A DNA stretch of 64,000 nucleotides, from assembly GCF_020184175.1 (NCBI RefSeq), contig NC_065532.1, positions 7,998,001 through 8,062,000 on the forward strand, read 5' to 3'. This DNA is from Aphis gossypii. Lineage: Eukaryota; Arthropoda; Insecta; Hemiptera; Aphididae. Positions 51,966 to 62,062 of this stretch are shown one piece after another (positions within the stretch are counted from its first letter, which is position 1; every line of letters starts with the position of its first letter). The notes beneath the pieces were generated by a model, which saw nothing but the letters and a program-made list of their open reading frames with translations, was not told the origin of the DNA and did no database searches. Position numbers and translations under genes: made by a program.

Positions 51966-53199
51966 CTTATTCAAGTATTTTATCATGGCTATTACTTTTG
52001 AAACGTTTCCACAATGAGTTACACGTTTTTGCCATTTAAAAAAAAAATTTTATCTAAGCGTATTTTTATTCTTCTTATTATTACTATTCTTATAAGTTAA
52101 AAAGATACATATCACTGCACAAAGAACTTATTTTCTTTTCAAATTTCATGGATATACATTTTTTTTTATATACTCGTATTTATATATAATTGAAATTAAT
52201 ATGATGTGTAAAACAAAGTAGATCATGTATTTTTAAAAAAAAAACATGGTTGGTGTTTACTGCTTTGTGTGAATTCGTACGTTTTAGGAAGTAAAAATAG
52301 TACTCTATTAAGTATTTACAGTAGATAACCTGATGGTGGAGCACAAGAGAAACATAATACTTACTCAGTCATGAGCTACTTTTGCCAATCTTATATTATT
52401 TTTTATATATGTCTCTCTTCATACATAATTTATTGTTTTACATAGTGGCACCTATGAAACAGACAACCATATTATCTAGATTATAACTCTATGTAGCTGT
52501 GTCACTCTCTAAATCAATCAATCAAGTGACTACATAACTCACAAAACCGTATATTCAATTACCAAGTTCAGATATTGTCTTATGAACAAACTTGTCTGTT
52601 GAAATATTAAACGAAATATCTGATAAAATTTAATTTATAAGCAAGATTGTCATACTACAAATTAAATATAACAACACGATTATAAATTATGATAGTAAAA
52701 CTCATTATAAATATAGTATATGATACATTCTAATTACAGGCAAGGCATTTTACTTTCTTCATTATAATATAAATATGTAGATAATTAGTTAGCCCATCAA
52801 CATACGTACCTCTAATTCATTATACGTAAGTTTAGTGCTTTTTAATTTTTTTTCACAGATTGTATTTGGATTATTTTTTACCTCTTTCTATTCAACAGGT
52901 TATGGGCCCATACGAATATATTGATATTTACGATTTTTTGTTGCAAATAATTTAGTTCAAATGATGTGTGTTTGCGCAGTAAGCGCTATCGATCGTATAA
53001 AGCGTATACAATTTTTTTTTTTTTTGTTTACATGTTATTTTTTTATAATATACTGTCAATTTGTAATGGATATCGAGTCTGTAAAAATAAATAAACTGGC
53101 AGAATACTATAAAAAAATACCACTTCAAACAAAGAATTTTTTAATTAATTATAAATGATCGATGCACTTACTACGCGCACTTTGTCTGTACTAAATTAT

Positions 53200-54130
53200 T
53201 TACTAGAAACAATTTAAAATCTCAATTTCTGGGACTATTTTCCAAATAAAAGTAACAATGGTTTCAGCAGAAATATTCAACTGAGATACTAGAAGTATAA
53301 ACCTCCTTTGGTAAAGCTAAACAGTGATGAAATGAAGATGATTTTAAAAAAGGTATAGTATTAATTTTTCAATGGAGAAAAGAGTAAACAATAAAACTCA
53401 AAAATATATAGTTACTTCAGTAGATGTACAACTACTTCAATTTATAATTTATGAGCATGGCTAGAAAAATGTGTTACAAGTTGCGTAAATGAGTAGAAGT
53501 CTGATACAAGTAAAACTAAGATACAACAAAAGTTTTAGTTGTGAATTGCATTAAAACAATAATAACATGACAAGTAATATTTTAAAATTGAAAAAATTTA
53601 AGCAGAAAACTAAATCAATTAACTATTAAGTGAACCAACATCCGATTCAATAATACGTATAATACGTATGACCAAAATATTGAACTTTACCAGACAACTA
53701 AAAACATTTCTATTGAGCATGAGATCAGATATCAAATGAAAACAAACCGTTGTCTTATTTGTTATCTCGACTTATGATAGAAAAAACAAGGTATAAACTC
53801 GAGGGAAAAAATAATTAGAAATCTGTTGACAGAAGAAGCGTGTTTTCTGCAGAGAAACTATTTGGAACAATTAAACTAAAATATTTAAAAGCTAGTATTA
53901 CTGAAAAACAACAAAGTAAAGATAAAAACTAAAAAGACAACAAAAATGGTCATTGTCAACTTGACGGCCGCGTTTACAAGAAAGTGATAAATAATATTAT
54001 CATAATTAACAGAAGAAAACGCATTCATTTCTCAAAAGTCGATTACCATAGTTATCATCAGCGAGGATTTAAAAGCGGTGACCTGTTTTTTTGAAAAACT
54101 AGTAACTTCCATAAGTTTTGAAAATCTTGA
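53200..54130 (+). mobile_element. Decayed hAT-like transposase fragment (tentative)
   Basis: The block is A-rich on the plus strand and lacks the symmetric TA simple sequence of its flanks, as expected of a former coding region. In the frame of 53819-53932 the peptide contains SAEKLFGTIKL then KYLKASITEKQ. This lines up, with a two-residue gap, with the conserved C-terminal dimerisation segment of hAT transposases (pattern S-x-E-R-x-F-S-x-L-K then YLRSTM-x-x-E). No catalytic residues could be found elsewhere, and stops interrupt every frame. The element limits are guesses. If real, it is a dead fossil. Confidence 0.28.
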
Positions 54131-55479
54131 ACCTTAAACCATTGTTTTACATAAAATCCTTTTCTTTATGATTGTTTACCGGTTACTGTCATGATTTTTT
54201 TGTTAATTTAAAACTGAGTTGTATATGAGTGTTACCAATATTTTGTTACCTACATATTAAATATAATGTGAAACACTATGGTACGACATGGTATTGTAAA
54301 AAGCCAGCTAAGACTTACAATAAATAAACTGGTTAAAAACTACTTACCAATTAACGATATTTGTAAATACTTATTATCATTATCCATAAGTTATCAAACT
54401 TAAAAAACGCTTGTGGTATATAATGCTTAGTATAATAGATTCTTAAACCTACTCTTGAATCTGAGTTGTTTTTATTGTATTAATTTAATGATAATTTACA
54501 TAGGCACATATTTCAGTAATCAGTACCGGTAAGTACAAATCGTCTGAATCATAAAAAAATACAAACATAATTTATTTTCATTATGTATTACATATTAGTC
54601 CTATTATCTACCTACGTCCTACCTATTATCTGTTTTGTTTTTTATATTGCCATAGACATTTTTTTTTCAATATACTTAATTTTGTTTAGAAACTTAGTTC
54701 TTAAGCAGTAACTATTAACTGAAAATTGTTGGGATCGGTTATCGGTTAATAAGCCAACTAACTAATTTTCTCATGATACTCGTATGTTATAATAAGTTCC
54801 TTATACCTAACAATCGTTATCTAAAAAAGTACTGCTCTATCAATTTATCACGTAAATTTAAAAACTATAATAGGTACCTACCATGCGAATAAGATTGTAT
54901 CGAAACATTTTAATTTTTTTTTTTTGATTTGTAGATAATATAATATTATTTGTAAATTATATTAAAAATAACTATGTAGTAATGAACAACGATAACAACC
55001 CTAAGAAATAAATGATGATGAAATTTCCCACACTTCCACTAATATTATAACAACTGAAATACCCGCTGCATAATGGAAACAATTAATATTATGTTGAAAA
55101 TAATAAATATATAGAGAACAAACATATCTACGTGTGGTCTCCGCTATATTATGCTTAAAACTGTTCTATATTAAAGGTATACTACCTTGATTAACTTGTT
55201 AGTTAATCATAGGTACTATATACACTTCAATCGCATTCGAGACAGATTCGATTAAATTAGTAACTAGTGAATAACTAAAATACGTACGATAAGTCTTATA
55301 CGGTAGTGACAACTTTATATATACGAGTTACCAATTTATTAGCTTAATCATATTAATGATCGGCTGCTTCGATTGTTATTAAGTATTAATCAAACCCGTT
55401 GCCGCGACAGTTCTGCCCGACCAGATAATTATTATAATTATATATTATACGCAGGTAATTTGTGCTCAAACTTACAGAA
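54131..55479. other. AT-rich non-coding stretch
   Basis: No gene is seen. It contains an exact TAGGTACCTA palindrome at 54871-54880 and a splice-donor-like CCG followed by GTAAGTAC at 54530, without a visible exon. CpG rises again after 55250. Confidence 0.55.
54871..54880. repeat. TAGGTACCTA palindrome
   Basis: An exact copy of the 10-bp palindrome also found at 9615, 25436 and 63836. Confidence 0.9.
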
Positions 55480-55640
55480 AAGAAAAAACATGTCTCTAAA
55501 TAACAGCCCCGGATTGATGTGATGTAACAAGACGCGGGCGATATTCGGGCGGCCACGGCGATTCGTCCGTTTTTTTTTTGTCCTCGTCTGTGCATGCCCC
55601 AGCCCTATTATACGAAATTTAACGACAAAAACGTGTCCAC
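55480..55640. promoter_or_regulatory. Short CpG-rich peak
   Basis: About ten CpG fall within 70 bases (55501-55570), including ACGCGGGCG and GGCCACGGCG. A minus-strand frame of 69 codons (55595-55386) crosses it without recognisable content. It could be a small promoter, enhancer or a 5' exon; no strong donor site is seen next to it. Confidence 0.22.
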
Positions 55641-58440
55641 TGTGTATTGAATTTTTTTTTGTTAAATTTCATTGCAAGTTAATCCTTCAAGTATAACGTA
55701 TAACGATACAGTCCGCGTTCATTACGACGAGACGCTATAACCATAGTAGGTGTAAGTATCATAACGGATAACTTAAGGGTAAAATAATATGGTAAAGCTA
55801 TTCATATAATATTATTATTGTTAAAAAATAAAATCACTGACAGAGACGGTGATTAACGTCTAAGTTGTACATTGATTTATATAATTCCTATATTATATTA
55901 ACGCAGTATGCATGTAATAAAACAAAATAGATACATTTAGAGTAAAATAATAAAAAATGTGCAACGAATCGTCTTGTTTGATATTATTTTTACGTTTAGA
56001 AACTTGTTTTTCGATAATATTTTTATGCTAATATTTTGATGGAGATTTTTGACTGCCATCGTACATCATACGGTTCTTATCAAATGTGCAGTAAACTCTT
56101 TTGCACTAATTTATTAAACGATAAATAAATTATAATAATATTAATTAAAAGAAACTTTTTTTGTATATGTGTGTATCAATTAGTATTAACATTTCTCCGG
56201 TCATTAACTTTGAAGGAGATTCCAAATAAATAAATGAACTATTTTGTTTATACTTTGAGTTGGTCAAAATTAAAAAATTCCTAATAATTTTTAAAATAAT
56301 TGAAAATTACAAAAAAATTAATTTTAATGCAATTATTAAAAATTCAAATTATCAATAATAACCTCTCTGCTTTACATTTTAAGTGTCATATGCAACTCGT
56401 AATTGAAAAGGATTGTTGAATTTATATTAAATGAAAAATCAATATGAATGATGAAAAACAATTTTAAATGAAGAGCATCAAACTTGTTCGTGACCAAGCT
56501 TGTCAAACAATTATTTTAATAATAATATTAAAATGTTAACAAATATTCATTTTTATTTATTTTTATTATTTTTGTACTTACCGAATTCCTGATTATTTTG
56601 AAAAGTACTGGCAATGTTTCGCTTTTGACTTGCTTAAAGTTCAAACTAAATCCAATTTTTATAAAAAAAAAAAACCACCACTTTTATTTCAACAATGTCA
56701 ATAATGTCTTCGATATCAATATAATTCAATATATTTTTCTCTACAGCCATAAGTAAAAATAATTTTAATTATTATTTTTATAAGCTCACTACTTGATACC
56801 AGCTTGAGCTCACTGAGAAAAGTCTCAACGTCCCGCCGGCATAGTCCTCCACTGATAGATGAGAAGAGTTGAACAGATATAATAAATGCACTAAAAAAAA
56901 AAAAAAATGAAAAAAAAATGATTTTCTATAACGTTAAACATAAAAATGTATTATATATTAATCAGGCGAAATTATATCGTTGTAATGTCATAAATGCTTT
57001 ATTAACTGTCTATAAGACACGCATACAATTTTTTCAACCGTAAAATATTAAAATTTAAAGACAATATCGTAGTTATTTAATTCAGGTATACACACATGTC
57101 TACTCGTATATAAATGAATAAATACGTATAAACAACACGATATTTTCGAGTAAATAAAAATATAGATGATTCCACCGAGAAACTTCGCTTGAAGACTAAG
57201 TGCATTTATGTTTAATATGCACATACGTGAACAAATATTTGATATTTTAGTCATCAGTTTTCTTTGTATTTTGCCACCAAAGGCACATAGCGACGTGCGT
57301 TGTGCAGTACTAGTACACTGCTGTAATACATATTACGTAGGTCACAGATTTATATTATACAGAACATAATTTTCTATACGAACGTGCTGAAAAAAAACCC
57401 TGATAATTGCTAATCTAACCTGCAATATTTTGAGTTATAATTTATGATCACTGATGTAAAAATTTAAGAAAAAAATTAGAATTTTTGTCATCCGATCCAT
57501 TTGAAAAAAAATCACAGTTCAATCGGTAGACGACAACACAAAACGCACATAATTTAAAATTATATATACCAAAAATAGGAATAATATTTATTTATTTATT
57601 AAATGATAATATTTGAGTATATTTTGAATACACTATATGAACCGTATTTTTAGATCCGATAGTTTTGGAGAAACACGAGAAACCAATGATAACGAAAACC
57701 ACGTTGCGTTGAATAAGTTATAGTTTTCAAATTAAGATCCTCTCATGCGATATCGTTTAAATAACTAAACAAAGATTGTATTATATTCCATCTCTATACA
57801 TAATAGGTATAGTTTTTTATAAAGAGACAGCTCATTTCGTGTTCTCGATAACTTAAAAAACTTCGAAATTGATTTTTTTTTTTTGCGGTTTTCGCCAATA
57901 TTTAAATAAATATCTTAAGGATAATATCACGGAATATTGGCTATAAATAATTACCAAATCCAACTCTTGTCCCCGGGGAAATTGAGCGAATAATTATATA
58001 AATAAAGTCATATCGCTATCCGTTTATCCGTTTCGATGGATTTAATTGAGTCAATTGTATTTCTAATTAGAACCAGACAAGCTTACGTACTAAACTTAAA
58101 AAAAAAAATAAAAAGTAACGATTGTTTAATAACAGCTGTTAATAGCAATTAAAACATATTATAATAGGTGATTAAAATATGCAGAATAATATGTTGTGCG
58201 GCTTAATGTTCATGAAGTTGGCACCGGGGAGCTATTGTTTGCTAATCTAATCAGTTCGTATACAATATATTTATATTAATACTTTCCTATAAATATAATT
58301 ATATACATATAATATCGTGTTCTTATTAGTCTTTTTCGGATTATGTTAATAAGAGCGGTAGATCTGTGAAAGCAGTCCGATTCAAAATATCTTACATCAT
58401 GTAATTAAACTTAAACTATATGCATATGAATATAAAGTCT
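55641..58440. other. AT-rich non-coding stretch
   Basis: No gene is recognised. It includes an A15 run at 56893-56907 and TTTATTTA-type strings near 57590. The minus-strand frame 57254-57048 has 68 codons with no motif. 56820-56850 is a brief GC-richer patch. Confidence 0.55.
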
Positions 58441-58830
58441 GCTCGATGATGGCGACAACGTCTCCGCCACTGCTATTTCACGACAAGCACAACATTATAA
58501 ACTTAAGTAGTATAAGGTATATAACGTTAACAATTACCTATATACAACAATTGCGTTCGTGTACGCGAATACCTACAAGACTGGAGCACATGCTTTTAAT
58601 TAAGAACGAGAACTCGGGGGTGATGCATATTATGAAAGTAGTGGTGGCAGCTGCGCGTTTAACCGTCCCCGAAGAAACGTTACATTATGTGTATTAAAAT
58701 AATTACTGTGCGTTATAATATTATTCGCCAAAAGCCTGTTTCGGCGGTAACTTTTACCTACCGTCCACGTACTGCACTGCTGGTGTCCTCCGGGACTTTT
58801 CGTCGGCAAGCATCTCGTCTTCAACTACCA
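58441..58830. promoter_or_regulatory. CpG-enriched block with overlapping open frames
   Basis: Seventeen CpG in 58441-58680, intermediate between the main island and the background. Open frames exist on both strands (plus 58446-58697 and 58687-58890, minus 58824-58630). No strong splice site is seen at its edges. It may be a regulatory element or an unidentified exon. Confidence 0.22.
58446..58697 (+). CDS. Unrecognised 83-codon open frame
   Basis: Two consecutive ATG codons (58446 and 58449) open a frame of 83 codons ending in TAA. The product begins Met-Met-Ala-Thr-Thr-Ser-Pro-Pro, has no signal peptide or transmembrane segment that I can see, and carries a short hydrophobic patch (VVVAAARL) near residues 66-73. 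Codon use is more balanced than in the AT-driven frames elsewhere, but that follows from the local GC content. I recognise no family and see no polyadenylation signal close downstream. It may be chance. Confidence 0.15.
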   Translation: MMATTSPPLLFHDKHNIINLSSIRYITLTITYIQQLRSCTRIPTRLEHMLLIKNENSGVMHIMKVVVAAARLTVPEETLHYVY

Positions 58831-61361
58831 GCAAAACAATTCGCAATGAATATATATTATTCTAATATGCACAAACATAATATTATATAGTATTATACGC
58901 TTAGAAAGTGGAATGTGACAAAACGTTTTTAAAAGGAATTCCGGTCCGTTTCTCGCCCGTATTTCGGTTGGTAAAGTCTAGTTGTGGAGGGGGGGGGGCT
59001 TAATTAAGATAAACACTTTTTTTCGACATTTTATTAGTTATTATACCGGTCATACGATCGCTCGTTTATATGACTAAATAACACGTCATAAATATAATAA
59101 AGATATTAAGTGTTTATTTTTCGTAGGAGTTGAATATCATATAATATATTTTATGCAAAAATTAATAATAGGAAAAAAATTAAAAACGACTCAATAAAAT
59201 GTAATCGATTGTATTGATTTACTCAAATATAGATGAATCAAATGGACGGCTATACAACGAAACTGTCCGATTGACTTCTCGTGCTTGAGATACATATATT
59301 TATACATAATATATTATTATACATACATTCGATATAATATGATGATTGTTGCAGGGTAACACAGGTACTTGTATGCAATTCTACTAGACGCTACCTTAGC
59401 TACATATAGAGCAGTCAACATTTTATCATGCGTGAAACTTTATCTTTTTATGTGATCATAATGCGTAGGGTAGTTTCCGTGTGTATCATTTTCCGAGGAA
59501 AGGAAAAAACGTGGTGAACCACAATAGGAATAATATATATATAGTATATACATATATTAATAGAAATATCGCAATGTATTGATGGTATTGAAAATTGTAT
59601 TATGCGCGCGTTGCTGTTGCTTGAATCTCAACAATCGAACGACCATGTTATTATACAGGTAGTGTGATGATATAGGTCTGCCGAAATTTTCAGGAAATGT
59701 TTCCTGAAAAAAATAAATCGTATTTCAGTCACGTCACGTTACTTGTTGTACGAGGCGAATCAACAGATACTTATTACAATATAATATTATAATATATTAT
59801 GTAGAACGATACGCCGCAAGCGCAAGTGAGTTATCGCCTCATCGTGAGTGCATATTATAACACAATACTACCTCTGGCGAAGGTAACTGTATGGTTATAT
59901 TATTATGTCGCGTCTCCCGTGGTATATTCAAAAAAAAAAAAAAATGTATAAATAAAAAAAAACCACACCACGAGAAAATGATAGAAAATTATTTGTTCAC
60001 TCTCTGAGTGAATTCCCGTCTATACTAGTATTATATAGGTAGGTACGTATAATATTTCTGAACGTTTTGAACTTTTGTTACGACACTCCAATTCCATTAG
60101 TGTGAACAAATACAAGCTACCGGTATTATTATGATAGTTTGTACGTGCAGGTAGAGGGGGTTATTATTTTTTCTGAAGATTTTTGAAAAATACATAATTA
60201 TAATTGCATTAAATTTCGCGTCACTGTACATTGTATTATTTAATTGAGTTTTTTTATAAGTCTTTCATCTTTGATCTGGCGCATACCGTGTATACTGTAT
60301 ACGGTGTACTCGAGAAAGTTAACTTTAAAACACTATATCATGCCTTAATACCAATACAAAAAGGTTACCTTAACGAAGCTATACCTATACCACGTACAAA
60401 CGTTTTCACTTCGTGAACGATAATATAATACCTATTCTATACTTTTGTATTGATTTCATTTGAACCCTTATCGGTTATCGCTATTTATAATTTATAAATA
60501 TACAACATTAAATTAAATTAAAGATAACATATACCTACTACAAAGTTTACAATATAAGTTAATAGTTCGTTAGAATTTAATTGTATAGTTAAAAAATATT
60601 TATATTACAATAGATTGAAGTTAACTAATAACAAATGTACTAACCAAAAAAAAGTACAAGATCCAGATGGTGACTATAGACGATCAACGCACAAATGTGG
60701 AATTTTTATTTATTATTTTTATAAACACAAAAATTCTATTACTTATTATGTCATTAGTACGATGATATTCTGAATCATATTTTGGCGACCCTACTAGAGT
60801 TCTTGTAACTTCAGTATATAATACGCATTACAATAAGTTAGTTTGGTAAGAAATAGACTACGACTTTACTGGTGGTCAATTACTGGTGATGGGAAAAAAT
60901 CCCAAAAAGTAGTTCAGGCAAGTGGTTACTGCTCCGATGTACAGTATAGCCAGTATAGGTGTTTAATGAATCACTGAATTAAATTTTAATTTTATGAGCC
61001 TACATCATTAAGTGTAGGTATACTTAATAATTTTTTATTATTTTTTTTTATATTGCTTTTAAATTTTTTATTTTTTAATAGTATTATTGTAGATTGGTTT
61101 TATGGTTGGCGAAAACAATATACATTTAAAATATTACTAACGTTTTATGATTTTAATAATAATAATTCAACACCTGAACTTAATCGTAAAACATTGTGAA
61201 TAGGTTTCCGATATAAATAGGTATAATCTATAAACTAATTTACATATTTTTTAAATTTAGTTGCGTAAAGTAAAATTTCACAATATACATATTTCTTAAA
61301 GTTTCAACAAATAATATTATTAAATTATAACAAAATAATGAGTATAAGTAGGTATCCAAAA
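58831..61361. other. Non-coding stretch
   Basis: No gene is seen. A G10 run at 58989-58998 and A15 at 59930-59944 are notable. 59340-59520 and 59600-59900 are slightly CpG-richer. A short patch at 60850-60960 is less AT-rich but without recognisable content. Confidence 0.55.
58989..58998. repeat. G10 homopolymer
   Basis: Ten G residues preceded by GTGGA, in a short GC-richer context. G-runs of this type often sit in old transposon termini, but no CAGTGG-type end is adjacent. Confidence 0.9.
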
Positions 61362-61470
61362 TACCAACTAAATCCGATTTGCTACTAGAAACCACACTCA
61401 AGAATTGAAAATCGAACCATTTTATTGCCCCAACAGGCAAAAACAAACACAAAAACTTAAAAACAAAATT
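61362..61470. repeat. Dispersed repeat, copy B
   Basis: 61362-61430 aligns with copy A (47911-47979) on the same strand; the shared blocks are TACCAACTA, ACCAC, CTCAA, AAAATCGAA and CATTTT. Its right part (61398-61456) also aligns with copy C about 600 bp downstream, including the closing ACA-rich string. Overlapping minus frame 61497-61240 (85 codons) is therefore translated repeat rather than a gene. Confidence 0.6.
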
Positions 61471-61998
61471 AATTAAATACATTTTGAAAAATGTCAATAT
61501 ATGTAGATAATAATAATATAGAAATCAACGAACAATTTTAAAACCACGAGTAATATTTTTGAAATTACAATAAAACAACTAAAATTTAATACACCAAAAT
61601 AATTTTCTGTTTAAATATCTAATTTTGTTTAAATTTAAATTTTAAATAACTATGAAAAAAAATAATTACAATTATAACTTTTTTTAAATTTTTTGATTAG
61701 ACTACTCATTAGGAACCTTCTATTAAATTATCATGCACTTGTTATAAAAATGAAATCATTTTATAAATTTATAACTATTATAACTACAAGGTTGAATTAG
61801 TTTAACTACAAAATAGTTTGCGAATTTTCATTATTTAAATGAATTCTGTCAAATTTTAATTAAAATGTTTGTAAAACTAAATCAAGCCTATGTATCTTTG
61901 ATATATTTTCATTAAAGTAAAAACAACCTAAGAAAAAACTCAAATTAAATTTTTAAGTTTTTTAACCAATCGAAGACATTTTTTTGGCATTTAATTAG
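61471..61998. other. AT-rich spacer between repeat copies
   Basis: Very AT-rich, with no feature of its own. It separates two same-orientation copies of the repeat and may belong to the same larger degenerate element. Confidence 0.45.
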
Positions 61999-62062
61999 CC
62001 CCAAAGTTAAAAATCTGAGCCTTTTAACTGCCTTAAAAAGTGGCAATAGACATACACAAAAA
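61999..62062. repeat. Dispersed repeat, copy C (partial)
   Basis: CCAAAGTTAAAAATCTGAG, then CCTTTTAACTGCC and CATACACAAAA, align to the right half of copy B. On the minus strand it reads TTTTGTGTATGTC, then GGCAGTTAAAAGG and CTCAGATTTTTAAC, which is the order I remember for an abundant aphid repeat (not verified). The minus frame 62256-61945, about 100 codons, runs through it and is not taken as a gene. Confidence 0.5.

Larger units (their letters stand above)
48031..52858. other. AT-rich non-coding stretch
   Basis: No supportable gene is seen. Homopolymers are frequent, and 50298-50343 has T10 and A17 runs facing each other. 51680-51790 is a pyrimidine-rich, less AT-rich patch. A slightly GC-richer patch at 52260-52520 shows nothing recognisable. 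Open frames of about 65 codons (48335-48538) have AT-driven composition only. A short TTAGG-type tract lies at 49858-49868. Confidence 0.55.

Noticed and set aside
61240..61497. 85-codon minus-strand frame
   Set aside because: It is translated dispersed repeat (copy B), not a gene.
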